A stretch of 64,000 nt of DNA from Aquirhabdus parva (GCF_003351745.1 NZ_CP031222.1:3268207-3332206), one strand, 5' to 3'. Shown: positions 28,365-38,091, counted from the stretch's first letter. Notes: generated by a model not told the origin, from the letters alone. Made by a program: numbers and translations.

Positions 28365-29870
28365 TTATGCGGCTGAGCCAAACCACTTTTCTAACGCAGC
28401 ATGTAATCCGCTATCCGTGCCGTCTCCCACCCAAGCGACATAGCCGTCGGGTCGGATGAGTACGGCAGAGGGCGCTGCGACTTGCCCCAGTGCTGGTAGC
28501 TCCCAAAGCCCAGTGTATTCAACATCGAAACGTTGCACCCGATCTGCCCAAGAGGTGATGTCGAGGTTGTCGGGCTTGCCAAAGTTAAGCAAGACAGGCC
28601 GTGCACTATGCAACAAGCTGTAGACGCGAAGCCCACCTGTTGCAGTGGTCAAATCTAGATCGGGCATACGACGCCCCAGCAGGGGATGCCCTTCGCCAAG
28701 ATGATCATCAAGATCATAATGGATGCCCAGACCAGACATCATCGCGGCAAAACGTTTACGCGGTTCATCCATGCTTAGTAGCTCGACGATAGTCTCACCC
28801 ACCGCTTTGGTGCGCTCATCCTGACGGCGTAGCGCGACCAAGGCCATGGTATTGCGCAGCACTCGCGCACCTATAGGATGGCGCTCGGCATGGTACGTAT
28901 CCAGTAGATCATCTTGCGATATGCCTTTGACCACCTGAGCCAGCTTCCAGCCCAGATTGACCGCATCTTGCACCCCAGTATTCATGCCTTGACCTCCGTC
29001 CGGGGCATGCACATGCGCCGCATCGCCAGCCAGCAGCACCCGTCTGTCGCGATAGGTTGCCGCTTGCCGAGTCATGTCGGTAAATCGAGAAATCCATGTG
29101 GGGCTATGCGCGCCGTAGTCGGTACCGCATACCGCAATCAACGCGAGTCTAAGATCACTTAAGGTCGGTTCAGTCTTATCGCCGATTTCGGCTTCAGTCA
29201 CCATCACCCGAAACGGTCCTTCATCCAGAAAGACCACCTTGCCATCCTGAATCTCGTACTTCTCCTTACCGAAGGAATGTATGCCCAAGGCGGTACGATG
29301 GATGCCCAGCTCTGGCTTCCCCGTCATCTCGACCTCAGCAATCAGACAACTGACCGTCGGGTCCCACCCGGGGAAGTCGATGCCTGCGATCTTACGAATC
29401 AGACTCCGTCCACCATCGCAGCCGACAAGATACTCAGCACGTAGCGACTGACCGTCAGACAGCGTGACGCTCACGCTGCTGTCGTCCTGTGTAAAGTCGC
29501 TCACCTCACGGTTGCGATAGAAGGTCACGGGCAGCTCAGCCACCCAATCCGCCAAGATGCGTTCAATATGCTTTTGCCACAACCCAAGTCCATAGGGGTG
29601 CCGGGTCGGGAACTGACTGAGATCCAAGGACACCCCGCCGAATACGGCTGTCTGCGCGATCTTGCCTTCCTCAAGGAAGCGATCCACGATGCCACGCTGG
29701 TCAAAAATCTCTAAGGTGCGCGCATGCAGACCCCCAGCGCGCGAGCCTGCCAACTCCTGATTGGCGCGGCGCTCGACAATCGCGACATCCACACCTGCCA
29801 AAGCGAGTTCACCTGCCAGCACCAAACCGGTAGGTCCTCCGCCAACAATGATCACGGCATGTTCAGTCAT
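28365..29870 (-). CDS. Group A FAD-dependent aromatic monooxygenase
   Basis: A 501-residue flavoprotein hydroxylase of the PheA/TfdB and rifampicin-monooxygenase type. It has the dinucleotide fold IIVGGGPTGLVLAGELAL at the N-terminus, the DG motif VGCDGGRSLIRK near residue 160, and the GD motif LLAGDAAHVHAPDGGQGMN near residue 290. The C-terminal 110 residues form the thioredoxin-like domain usual in this group. It uses NAD(P)H and O2 to hydroxylate an aromatic or polyketide substrate. No neighbour indicates the substrate. A strong plus-strand promoter lies upstream, pointing away. Confidence 0.9.
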   Translation of the reverse strand: MTEHAVIIVGGGPTGLVLAGELALAGVDVAIVERRANQELAGSRAGGLHARTLEIFDQRGIVDRFLEEGKIAQTAVFGGVSLDLSQFPTRHPYGLGLWQKHIERILADWVAELPVTFYRNREVSDFTQDDSSVSVTLSDGQSLRAEYLVGCDGGRSLIRKIAGIDFPGWDPTVSCLIAEVEMTGKPELGIHRTALGIHSFGKEKYEIQDGKVVFLDEGPFRVMVTEAEIGDKTEPTLSDLRLALIAVCGTDYGAHSPTWISRFTDMTRQAATYRDRRVLLAGDAAHVHAPDGGQGMNTGVQDAVNLGWKLAQVVKGISQDDLLDTYHAERHPIGARVLRNTMALVALRRQDERTKAVGETIVELLSMDEPRKRFAAMMSGLGIHYDLDDHLGEGHPLLGRRMPDLDLTTATGGLRVYSLLHSARPVLLNFGKPDNLDITSWADRVQRFDVEYTGLWELPALGQVAAPSAVLIRPDGYVAWVGDGTDSGLHAALEKWFGSAA

Positions 29871-29990
29871 ACATCACCTCTCTGAGCTTCTCAATCGAAG
29901 CGGAATCAAGGTGAGTAGAAATACCGCAAATGTGATGATTTAAAAACCTGATCTTGAATGGATTTTGAGCGTGTTTTGGTGAGAGAATTG

Positions 29991-30018
29991 TTGACTCGCG
30001 CAAAGGCGGCCTTATAAT
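29991..30018 (+). promoter_or_regulatory. Strong sigma-70 promoter with no gene behind it
   Basis: TTGACT (29991-29996), a 16-bp spacer and a perfect TATAAT (30013-30018). It reads toward the 3' end of a minus-strand gene and no coding frame follows, so it probably drives a non-coding RNA. Confidence 0.65.
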
Positions 30019-30024
30019 AAAACT

Positions 30025-30137
30025 ATAGGCGGAGGACAGGCTGAATAACGCACTTAAGAGGCTAACGCCTGAGAGAGTAAATCCCCTTCTTCAACATATG
30101 GGCAACACCCACCCTGCTCGGGCTTTTTATAGCCCGA
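30025..30137 (+). ncRNA. Candidate non-coding RNA behind the orphan promoter
   Basis: The expected transcript starts near 30025. It has a possible closing stem aggcg (30027-30031) with cgcct (30066-30070) and ends at a 7-bp hairpin tcgggct-ttttat-agcccga (30118-30137), which lacks a T-tract. I saw some similarity to a glycine-riboswitch-like GCCTGAGAGAG piece but the rest does not fit. No open frame of note is present. Support is the promoter and the terminal hairpin only. Confidence 0.35.
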
Positions 30138-30180
30138 CTTCGCAAGTGAATCAAATCAGTTTAAAGATAAACGCGGTGGC

Positions 30181-30672
30181 TTAAGACGACTTCGGCTTCG
30201 ATGCCTTCTTCGCCATATAGCCATTGATGAGTTTGACCGCCAATTTCAGATTATCGACGTCATTGATGGCTTCTGCTGCTTTGAGCAGGGCGTTGGCATC
30301 ATAGATGAGCACATTGCTATACAGGTCGAAGTATTCAGCAGAGACCTCTTCATGGAAGTGTTGACTCCAGTAGCTACTCATACATTCAATCATTTCATCA
30401 TTCAACTGAATCATATTGCGGATACGGTCAATGACTTGGCGATATTGACCCTCTTTGAGATCACGTTTATTAAACGCGCGCCAAATGATGAATAGCTGTT
30501 GGTAGTGACCATGAAAAATGGATGGGGTGATACAGGCGGAGAGTAGAATCTCTGCGGCTTCTTCAAGCTTTCCTTGTTCTTTCAAAACCATGGCATCGCT
30601 ATAGCGACTATCGCTATCAGTACTTTTTAACCTTTTTTTTGCAGCCGAAACTTTTGATGCTGTAATGTCCAT
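30181..30672 (-). CDS. Uncharacterised small helical (TPR-like) protein
   Basis: A 163-residue soluble protein, mostly helical, starting at an ATG preceded by AAAGGAGC. The first part after a basic N-terminus (SDAMVLKEQGKLEEAAEILL) has the spacing of a tetratricopeptide-type helix pair; no further repeat is convincing. The C-terminus is Lys/Ser-rich. It is a single gene divergent from riboflavin synthase. The function is unknown; a cytoplasmic adaptor is possible. Confidence 0.65.
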   Translation of the reverse strand: MDITASKVSAAKKRLKSTDSDSRYSDAMVLKEQGKLEEAAEILLSACITPSIFHGHYQQLFIIWRAFNKRDLKEGQYRQVIDRIRNMIQLNDEMIECMSSYWSQHFHEEVSAEYFDLYSNVLIYDANALLKAAEAINDVDNLKLAVKLINGYMAKKASKPKSS

Positions 30673-30925
30673 TTACAACGCTCCTTTATCGTTCATAAAG
30701 CCTAGCACAATGAGAACTGGTTGGCAAAATTTTGTACATTTCATCAAACATTGCGCTCATAAACACCACACACTGACACCATCCTGATATCAAACTGTGG
30801 CTTTAAATCTCATCCATCATGATAGATACTCTCCTTCCTCATCGTCCTTATGATGTATATGATGCCGCATCAGCCATACATCAAGACGCGTTACATTAAA
30901 CCGCAAAACATCTGGAGCGAACGAT

Positions 30926-31570
30926 ATGTTCACTGGCATCATCAAAGCCGTCGCAACCATAGACGGAATTCGTGATTTTGAAGGGATTCGTACCTTTGAT
31001 ATTGAGTTCCCCGCCGGATTCTGCACGGATTTAGAGATTGGCGCTAGTGTTTCCATCGATGGCACCTGTCTAACGGTCACCGAAGTCGTGACACCGACTC
31101 GCGCTACCTTTGATGTGATGCAGCAGAGTCTGGATGTCACCACACTGGGTTTATACACCCAAGGCAGCCGTGTCAATGCCGAACGCGCCTCCAAAGAAGG
31201 CGCCGAGATTGGTGGCCATGTGCTGTCTGGGCATATCGATTTCTGTACGACGGTCAATCAGGTGCGTCAGGTCGAAGCCAACTACGCGATCCGTATTAAC
31301 GTGCCACAGACTTGGCTGCGCTATATTTTTGCCAAGGGCTATATCGCCATCAATGGCGCCAGTCTGACCATTTCCGAAGTGAACAAAACAGAGGGCTGGT
31401 TTGAAGTCTGCCTGATCCCCGAAACCCGTCGCGCTACGGTGTTTGAAGACAAGCAGGCAGACAGTCCCCTGAATATTGAGATTGATCGCACCACGCAAGT
31501 GATTGTGGATACGGTGGAGCGCATCATGGCCGAGAAACTCGCCAGCGACCTCCTGCCTCAACCGCACTGA
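30926..31570 (+). CDS. ribC: Riboflavin synthase, alpha chain family
   Basis: Joins two lumazine molecules to give riboflavin. The 214-residue protein has the two lumazine-binding barrels of the family: repeat 1 begins MFTGIIKAVA and has CLTVTEV near residue 48, and repeat 2 contains EIGGHVLSGHID and INGASLTISEV. The C-terminal trimerisation helix is VIVDTVERIMAE. It resembles the E. coli RibC type more than other RibE types. No other rib gene or FMN riboswitch is nearby, so it may be a single-copy housekeeping gene or a second copy. GGAG lies 9 bases before the ATG. Confidence 0.92.
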   Translation: MFTGIIKAVATIDGIRDFEGIRTFDIEFPAGFCTDLEIGASVSIDGTCLTVTEVVTPTRATFDVMQQSLDVTTLGLYTQGSRVNAERASKEGAEIGGHVLSGHIDFCTTVNQVRQVEANYAIRINVPQTWLRYIFAKGYIAINGASLTISEVNKTEGWFEVCLIPETRRATVFEDKQADSPLNIEIDRTTQVIVDTVERIMAEKLASDLLPQPH

Positions 31571-31589
31571 TATCTTCTGGATCATACGC

Positions 31590-32135
31590 ATGAATAAAAC
31601 ACTGCTCACCGCAACAATGACCGCTGCCTTGCTGCTGACTGCGGTAGATAGTCATGCGGCTAATATCACCGATCTGACCACACTGATGAATCAGCGTCTA
31701 TCCTATATGAAGGATGTAGCCGGCTATAAAGCGGCTAATCACCTCGCCATCGAAGACAGTGCCCAAGAGCAGAAAGTGCTGGATGCAGCGGTGGTGCAAG
31801 CGCAAGCGGAAGGCCTAGATCCAGAGTCGATCAAGCCCTTTATCACTGCACAGATGAGTGCCGCCAAGGCGATTGAATACCGTTACCTGGCTGACTGGCA
31901 GGCTGTGCCTGAGACCAGTTGGCAACCTCGACCACTTGATGTGGTGCGTGCCGATGTTGCCGCGCTCTCCACCAAAATCATCACGCAGATCCATGTTTTG
32001 CTTGCTGCGGGCATGCGCATTGATCATCTCCAGCAGCATGATTTCATGCAGAGTCTCAAACAACCCAATTTAAGCCGCGCCGATGAAGAGCAACTGTTTC
32101 AAGCGCTTAAGCAGGTTAAATTGATTCAGAAATAA
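31590..32135 (+). CDS. Periplasmic chorismate mutase (AroQ-gamma)
   Basis: A 181-residue exported enzyme that converts chorismate to prephenate outside the cytoplasm. The ATG at 31590 gives a Sec signal peptide (MNKTLLTATMTAALLLTAV, cleavage near SHA-AN); the frame extending upstream into riboflavin synthase does not. The mature part follows secreted chorismate mutases: LTTLMNQRLSYMKDVAGYKA carries the catalytic Arg and Lys, then AIEDSAQEQKVL, then AKAIEYRYLADW with the catalytic Glu. The gene lies 19 bp after riboflavin synthase and may be co-transcribed. Why an exported mutase is kept is unclear in this family. Confidence 0.87.
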   Translation: MNKTLLTATMTAALLLTAVDSHAANITDLTTLMNQRLSYMKDVAGYKAANHLAIEDSAQEQKVLDAAVVQAQAEGLDPESIKPFITAQMSAAKAIEYRYLADWQAVPETSWQPRPLDVVRADVAALSTKIITQIHVLLAAGMRIDHLQQHDFMQSLKQPNLSRADEEQLFQALKQVKLIQK

Positions 32136-32279
32136 CGGATCTAAAGCCTCGGCAATGCCTCAGGATGATTCATATCGCCGAGGCGCTATCACTTAGCCAA
32201 AAGCCCTGCCAAATCAATCCCTATCTATGCAAAATCAGGGTAAACTCGGACTGATCATCGTCAGGAAGAGACCCCGCCC

Positions 32280-33191
32280 ATGTTCATGCGTCAACTGAAC
32301 TATCTCATCGCATTGGACACCCATCGCCACTTTGGTCGCGCTGCCGAGAGTTGCCATGTTTCACAGCCCGCCTTGTCCAACGGCATTCGCGAGCTGGAAC
32401 AAGAGCTGGGCATCACCATCGTCAAGCGCAGCCGTACCTTTCAAGGCATCACGCCTGAAGGCGAGCGGGTCATCAGTTGGGCGCGAGAGATGCTGCACTC
32501 GCTGCATGGCCTGCGCGAAGAAGCCGACCTCATGCGCACTATCCCCAAAGGGCATCTCACCATCGGCGGCATACCGACTGCCATCCATGCTGCCACCCTG
32601 CTCTGCGCCGAGTATCGACAGTCGATTCCGCAGTTGACGCTGGAGATCCTGTCTTTAAGTACGCCTGCCATCTTAAAGCGCCTTAAGGAGCAAGAGCTTG
32701 ATCTTGCCCTGCTCTATGACCGCTCGGTGATGGACGAGACGTTTGATGTACTGCCGCTGTTTTCTGAGCGCTTTGTGCTGATCGCCAGCGCGCAGACTTC
32801 GCTGCCACACGAGCTCAACTGGGCGGAAGTCGCAGAACTCCCCTTAAGCCTACTGGGTCAGGATATGCAGAACCGCCAGACGCTGGACCATATTTTTAAG
32901 ACCTTTGAATCCACCGCACATGTGGTGCTGGAAACCAACTCCATCGATATCCTGCTGACCGAAGCCTTAAGCGGTCGCAGCTATACGGTGCTGCCCTTGA
33001 GCGCACTCCCCACCCAATACGCCCGAGCAGGACTACGCATCCACCCGATCACCCCCGAGCGCACTGAGGATATCTGTCTGGTCAGACTACGCCGTGATAA
33101 TCAGTCGGCCTTATCCAAAGCAGCTTGGCGGCTTGCGGCCAGTCTCGATATTCAAGTGATCTTGGATGAGTTGCTGCTGCCTGGACTTTGA
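32280..33191 (+). CDS. LysR-family regulator next to formate-dehydrogenase-like genes
   Basis: A 303-residue LysR protein: winged helix (LDTHRHFGRAAESCHVSQPA, LSNGIRELEQELG) and effector domain with the LDLALLYDRSV segment. It is of the CynR/CysB-like type that is often found beside molybdoenzyme genes. It lies 192 bp before the FdhF-like gene in the same direction, so it may activate that operon and respond to formate or another small acid. The ligand is not visible in the sequence. Confidence 0.87.
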   Translation: MFMRQLNYLIALDTHRHFGRAAESCHVSQPALSNGIRELEQELGITIVKRSRTFQGITPEGERVISWAREMLHSLHGLREEADLMRTIPKGHLTIGGIPTAIHAATLLCAEYRQSIPQLTLEILSLSTPAILKRLKEQELDLALLYDRSVMDETFDVLPLFSERFVLIASAQTSLPHELNWAEVAELPLSLLGQDMQNRQTLDHIFKTFESTAHVVLETNSIDILLTEALSGRSYTVLPLSALPTQYARAGLRIHPITPERTEDICLVRLRRDNQSALSKAAWRLAASLDIQVILDELLLPGL

Positions 33192-33383
33192 TGATCTGTT
33201 GTTGATAACCTGTAGTTATCAAGCATTCAAATCAAACGATTAGACGAGATATGTACACGCCGATAAAGTAGAGATACAACTGTTAAACCATATGGTGTTT
33301 TCTGAGCATGGCACTCTGATGCAAGCGGGAGTACTCTAGAACCATGTGAGACATGTAGGCACTTCGATGAGAGGATTAAGGAA

Positions 33384-35795
33384 ATGGACGATAAAGTAGA
33401 CGAAAATCCCGTAAACGTGCAGCCCAATATCGGCCACGCCAGAATCACCAACTATACCCATCCCGCAGCAGGTTGGGGCGCACTACTCAGCGTGGCGCGT
33501 AATCTGACCCAACAGGGGATCATGGCCAAAGGCGCCATTACCCTGCTCAATATCAATCAGCCGACCGGCTTCGACTGCCCGGGCTGTGCATGGCCTGAAA
33601 AGAAACATGCCCATGCGTTTAACTTCTGTGAAAATGGCGCCAAGGCGATTGCCTTTGAAGCGACCAGTAAGCGCGTTCCTCCGGAATTCTTTGCCGAGCG
33701 TACCGTCAGTTGGCTATCGGAACAAAGTGACTACTTCCTTGAACAACAAGGCCGCCTCACCGATCCGATGCGTTACGATGCTGCAACCGACCGCTATGTG
33801 CCGATCTCGTGGGAAGAAGCATTCAGCATCATCGCTCGTCATCTGCATGCGCTCGACAACCCCAACCAAGCTGCGTTCTACACCTCGGGGCGCGCTAGCA
33901 ACGAAGCGGCTTTCCTCTATCAGCTCTTTGTGCGCAACTTTGGTACCAATAACTTCCCCGATTGCTCGAACATGTGCCATGAGACCACTAGCGTAGGGCT
34001 GGCAGAGTCGCTAGGTCTAGGCAAAGGCACAGTCACGCTGGATGACTTTGAACTGGCGGATGCGGTCTTTATCTTCGGGCAGAATCCCGGCACCAACCAT
34101 CCGCGCATGCTGAGTACGCTGCGTGAAGTCTCCAAACGCGGTGCACGAATCATTTCGATCAACCCCCTCAAAGAACGCGGTCTGGAACGTTTCCAAGACC
34201 CGCAAAGCCCGATCGAGATGATGACCAACGGCAGCACGCGCATCAGCAGCAATTACTTCCAGCCTAAAGTCGGCGGGGACTATGCGGTGCTGATGGGCAT
34301 GATGAAGCATCTGCGTGAGTGGGATCAAAAAGCACTGGCGGCAGGCGAACCCTCCCTGTTCGACCATGCCTTTATCGATATGAATACCGATGGCTTTGAG
34401 GCGATGATCGATCAAGTCGATCAAACCTCATGGGCAAGCATCCACGAACAAACGGGCTTGAAACCGGATGAATTAAAGTCACTGGCGAAGATGTTCTGTG
34501 ATGCAGAACGCGTGATCTTCTGCTGGGGCATGGGTATCACCCAAAACCGCAATGGCGTCGCCAATGTACAAATGCTAGCCAACCTGCTGCTCGCGCGCGG
34601 TCATATTGGTCGTCCCGGTGCAGGTGCCTGTCCGGTTCGTGGCCATAGTAATGTGCAGGGTGACCGCACCATGGGTATCCATGAGCGCCCATCCCCTAAA
34701 CTGCTGGATAGTCTGGATCGCGTCTTCAATATGAAGTCGCCCCGTGAAAACGGCATGGGGGTGCTTGAGACCATCGAAGGCATGCTAAAAGGCGATGTCA
34801 AAGTCTTCTTTGCCTTGGGTGGCAACTTTGCGGTTGCGACTCCCGATACGCCAGTCACCTTTGAAGCGCTGCGCCGTTGCACCCTGACCGCGCATGTGGC
34901 GACCAAACTCAATCGCAGTCATCTGATCTTGGGCAAAGAAGAAGCACTGATTCTCCCCTGTCTGGGACGCACGGAGATTGATGAGCAGTTGCATGGTCCG
35001 CAAGCAATCTCGGTAGAAGACTCGATGAGCAATGTCCATCTGTCCGCTGGCAAGAACGCACCCGCCTCACCCAACCTGCTCTCTGAGCCCGATATTATTG
35101 CGCGTTTGGCCGAGGCGGTATTGCCGGATAGCCCGATCAAGTGGCGCTGGTATATCGAAAGCTATGACCGTATCCGTGATGCGATTGCCGAGGTATTTGA
35201 CGAGTTCCACGACTTCAATGCCCGCGTCTATCCACCGGGTGGATTCCACTTGCAGCATCCTGCCAATGAGCACGATTGGCATACCAAAACAGGCAAAGCC
35301 GGTTTCTTCATCAAGCCGATCGATGAGGTCTATGCCGATAAAGAATATGCCTATGCCGCGCAGTATAAGGGACAGCACAAAGGTCAACTCTACACCCTGA
35401 TGACCATGCGCTCGCATGATCAATACAACACGACGATTTATGGACTGGATGACCGCTATCGCGGGGTGTTTGGTCAGCGCCGTGTCTTGTTTATGAACAA
35501 GGACGACATCAAGGAAGCTGGCTTTGTGGCGGATCAATGGATCGATATCGAAAGTATCTTCCCCGATCAGGTCAAACGCGTGGTGGAAAGCTTCCGTATC
35601 GTACCCTATGACATTCCGCGTGGCAGTCTGGGCGCGTACTATCCAGAGACCAATCCACTGGTAGCGCTCAGCAGTCGTGACGAACGCGCCATGATCCCGG
35701 CCTCCAAGAGCATCCCCGTGATTCTGCATGCAGGTAAAGCCCCTGAGCACTTTAACCTTGCGCTGCCGGTTGATCCAGAGGCTGTCCATGGATAA
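33384..35795 (+). CDS. FdhF/YdeP-family molybdopterin oxidoreductase
   Basis: An 803-residue molybdenum enzyme related to formate dehydrogenase. Near the N-terminus only DCPGCAWPE (C65, C68) and C82 remain, so the four-cysteine iron-sulfur site of FdhF is modified, as in the YdeP subgroup. The likely molybdenum ligand is C198 in NMCHETTS, where FdhF has selenocysteine. The pterin-binding blocks (VFIFGQNPGTNHPRM; RPGAGACPVRGHSNVQGDRT) and the C-terminal molydopterin dinucleotide domain with MTMRSHDQYNTTIYG are present. YdeP proteins are linked to acid resistance in E. coli; the substrate is not known. FdhD follows with an 8-bp overlap. Confidence 0.9.
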   Translation: MDDKVDENPVNVQPNIGHARITNYTHPAAGWGALLSVARNLTQQGIMAKGAITLLNINQPTGFDCPGCAWPEKKHAHAFNFCENGAKAIAFEATSKRVPPEFFAERTVSWLSEQSDYFLEQQGRLTDPMRYDAATDRYVPISWEEAFSIIARHLHALDNPNQAAFYTSGRASNEAAFLYQLFVRNFGTNNFPDCSNMCHETTSVGLAESLGLGKGTVTLDDFELADAVFIFGQNPGTNHPRMLSTLREVSKRGARIISINPLKERGLERFQDPQSPIEMMTNGSTRISSNYFQPKVGGDYAVLMGMMKHLREWDQKALAAGEPSLFDHAFIDMNTDGFEAMIDQVDQTSWASIHEQTGLKPDELKSLAKMFCDAERVIFCWGMGITQNRNGVANVQMLANLLLARGHIGRPGAGACPVRGHSNVQGDRTMGIHERPSPKLLDSLDRVFNMKSPRENGMGVLETIEGMLKGDVKVFFALGGNFAVATPDTPVTFEALRRCTLTAHVATKLNRSHLILGKEEALILPCLGRTEIDEQLHGPQAISVEDSMSNVHLSAGKNAPASPNLLSEPDIIARLAEAVLPDSPIKWRWYIESYDRIRDAIAEVFDEFHDFNARVYPPGGFHLQHPANEHDWHTKTGKAGFFIKPIDEVYADKEYAYAAQYKGQHKGQLYTLMTMRSHDQYNTTIYGLDDRYRGVFGQRRVLFMNKDDIKEAGFVADQWIDIESIFPDQVKRVVESFRIVPYDIPRGSLGAYYPETNPLVALSSRDERAMIPASKSIPVILHAGKAPEHFNLALPVDPEAVHG

Positions 35796-36660
35796 CCATG
35801 ACGCCATCACGCCGTTTACGCGTCGTCATACCGACGACGCACGGCCTGCTCAGCCATTATCACCCTTTGCCGAAGGCATTGACGTGCTGGCGGTGCACCG
35901 CTTTAAGAACGGTGAGTTCACCCGCGTGCTGGATCATGTGGTGCGTGAGACGCCAGTCGCACTGGTCTACAACGGTATCTCCCATGCCGTGATGATGACC
36001 ACACCCACCGATCTGGATGTCTTTGCCATGGGCTTTAGTCTGTCCGAAGGCATCATCCCCGACCTCAAAGCGTTGTACTCGCTGGATATACAGCAGACGG
36101 AACTGGGCGTCCAGATTGACATGACCATCGCCTCCAGTGCCTTTGCAGCATTGAAAGAACATCGGCGGATGATGGTGGGACGGACGGGATGCGGGCTATG
36201 TGGCATCGAGAGCTTGCAGCAGTTTCATACCGCACTGCCACGGGTCACGACCGAGGCAAAAGCAGACTGGTTGAATCAAATTCCCGATGCTGTCTCCAAG
36301 CTGGAAACGCAGCAGGAGATCACCAAAGTCACGGGCGGTGCGCATGCAGCAGCGTGGGTGGTGGGTGGCAATATCGTGGCGCTGTTTGAAGATGTCGGGC
36401 GCCATAACGCACTGGATAAACTGCTGGGCTATCTGGCGCAGCAGCAATTGGATGTCAGTGCCGGCTTTATCGTCATGACCAGTCGCGCCAGCTACGAGCT
36501 GATCCGCAAATGCGCGCAGTTGAATATTGCTTTACTGGCCAGTATCTCCGCACCCACCACCATGGCGATTCGCATGGCCAAGCAAGCGGGGCTCACGCTG
36601 GCGAGCTTCTGTCGCGGCAGTAGCTTTGTGGTGTATACAGACTATCCGGATGTGTTTTGA
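35788..36660 (+). CDS. fdhD: Sulfurtransferase FdhD for molybdoenzyme maturation
   Basis: A 290-residue protein that transfers sulfur to the molybdenum cofactor of FdhF-type enzymes. The ATG at 35788 overlaps the end of the oxidoreductase gene by 8 bases, so the two are translationally coupled. The functional CxxC is at C135 and C138 (GRTGCGLCGIES). Further family blocks are TGGAHAAAWV and FEDVGRHNALDKLLG, then MTSRASYELI and SISAPTTMAIRMA. Its presence confirms that the preceding enzyme needs a sulfurated cofactor. Confidence 0.95.
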   Translation: MDNHDAITPFTRRHTDDARPAQPLSPFAEGIDVLAVHRFKNGEFTRVLDHVVRETPVALVYNGISHAVMMTTPTDLDVFAMGFSLSEGIIPDLKALYSLDIQQTELGVQIDMTIASSAFAALKEHRRMMVGRTGCGLCGIESLQQFHTALPRVTTEAKADWLNQIPDAVSKLETQQEITKVTGGAHAAAWVVGGNIVALFEDVGRHNALDKLLGYLAQQQLDVSAGFIVMTSRASYELIRKCAQLNIALLASISAPTTMAIRMAKQAGLTLASFCRGSSFVVYTDYPDVF

Positions 36661-36683
36661 GCGATAAAACGCACCCATGCTCA

Positions 36684-37421
36684 TCATTTTCGCGCGGAAA
36701 AGTTCAAGAGTGTTGAAGCCAATGCACGCTCGGTCTTCGGCAGGGTAACTGTCGTGACAGAATAGGGTTCGTCGCTATCAGGATCAAAATAGGCCACACC
36801 ATTCATTTCCATCGTCGCATTTACAGCGCGGCTAAAAATCACTTTTTTGGCATTCACTTTGATCAGGTGTAAACCTTTCGGACGCGGCTCAATCAGAAAG
36901 TCGTTTTCCTTAGCCAAACGAATTGCATTGTCGAAATATTGTGCAGCAGCACCATAAGCACATCCCACACAAGCGCCTGCGTTATAATGAGCAAGCTGAC
37001 TCGTTGATAAGTTCTTTCGATCCTTCTGGGAATAAAAAACGAATGAAGTAGAGCCATCTACGCCCACCCCAGCATAAACCTCACGCCACTCCCGTGGAAC
37101 CAGTGTAACGCCGGTATCTGGAATTTCGACAAGCTGCAACTGATCCTTCTGCGCGTCAGGAATCGAGAAAGCAAATGTGCATGTTTTCGATACCTTATGA
37201 CAATCTGAAAAGTCATTCAGTACACCTACATCCATTGGGTTCTCTACTGAAATGCCATACATCGGCAAATTAATACCGTTGTTAAAAGTGGCTTTGCCTA
37301 TAGCAGTCCATTCCGGAATGAATGCTTTTTCCTTTGCCAGACTTATGGTAGAAATCATGCTGATGAAAAACAACACCATACCGCGTTGAAAAATTGATTT
37401 GGTTTTCTTTATTTTGTTCAT
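36684..37421 (-). CDS. Exported protein of unknown function (DUF4850-like)
   Basis: A 245-residue protein with a Sec signal peptide (QRGMVLFFISMISTISLA, cleavage before KEKA). The start at 37421 is chosen because it gives the signal peptide and follows GAGGG. The mature part is beta-rich with two Cys pairs (DCHKVSKTCTF; GACVGCAYG) able to form disulfides in the periplasm. The block TAIGKATFNNGINLPMYGIS resembles the start of DUF4850 proteins found in Acinetobacter; I recall this from general pattern only. Stands alone; function unknown. Confidence 0.6.
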   Translation of the reverse strand: MNKIKKTKSIFQRGMVLFFISMISTISLAKEKAFIPEWTAIGKATFNNGINLPMYGISVENPMDVGVLNDFSDCHKVSKTCTFAFSIPDAQKDQLQLVEIPDTGVTLVPREWREVYAGVGVDGSTSFVFYSQKDRKNLSTSQLAHYNAGACVGCAYGAAAQYFDNAIRLAKENDFLIEPRPKGLHLIKVNAKKVIFSRAVNATMEMNGVAYFDPDSDEPYSVTTVTLPKTERALASTLLNFSARK

Positions 37422-37683
37422 ATGATTCAAAGACCCTCTAATATTATTTGAGTGTGTGATGTTACAAAGCATTCTTCCAGTAGAACTTTGTATCGTCTAC
37501 TTGGCGTTCATATCGCCAGAGAAACCAGCTAATCCTGACAAATTAACAGCGTTAATCATTTCCAAACGACCATTTATAAAATCACTACAATGCGCCAATC
37601 CTGAAATACGCTAAGATCACTTCGCAGATTTTCTGCATTGGTTATCTATAAAAACGTTTTTCAATGATTAAGGGATAGGGCAA

Positions 37684-38091
37684 ATGGGAATTTTTAACAC
37701 GATATTGAACAAACTAGGTTTTGGCCATGATGATGCTACGCCTGCCGCAGCGCCTGCGCCTGCACCAGCGGCTCCAGCAGATGCCGCACCTGCTGCGGCA
37801 CCGGCACCAGTTGCACCCGTGGCCATGAGTGAAGTGGACGTAGTCTCCAAACTGGATGGTCTTGCCGCCGCAAGTAGTCAGGAACTCAACTGGCGTGAGT
37901 CGATTGTAGATCTGATGAAACTACTCGGTATCGACAGCAGCTATGATGAACGCAAGAAGCTCGCTGCCGAGTTAAATTGCCCTGCCAACCTGATGGACGA
38001 TTCTGCACAAATGAACATGTGGCTGCATAAAACCGTGCTGCAACAAGTGGCTGCCAATGGCGGTAACGTACCAGCCGATTTACTCGGATAA
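37684..38091 (+). CDS. DUF3597-type small protein with Ala/Pro linker
   Basis: A 135-residue soluble protein. The N-terminus MGIFNTILNKLGFG is joined by an Ala/Pro-rich linker of about 30 residues to a compact helical domain (about 50-130) with NWRESIVDLMKLLGIDSSYD and AELNCPANLMDDSAQMNMWL. This is the layout of DUF3597 proteins, whose function is unknown and which often carry LysM-like or low-complexity linkers. It is monocistronic with a shared convergent terminator. Confidence 0.82.
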   Translation: MGIFNTILNKLGFGHDDATPAAAPAPAPAAPADAAPAAAPAPVAPVAMSEVDVVSKLDGLAAASSQELNWRESIVDLMKLLGIDSSYDERKKLAAELNCPANLMDDSAQMNMWLHKTVLQQVAANGGNVPADLLG

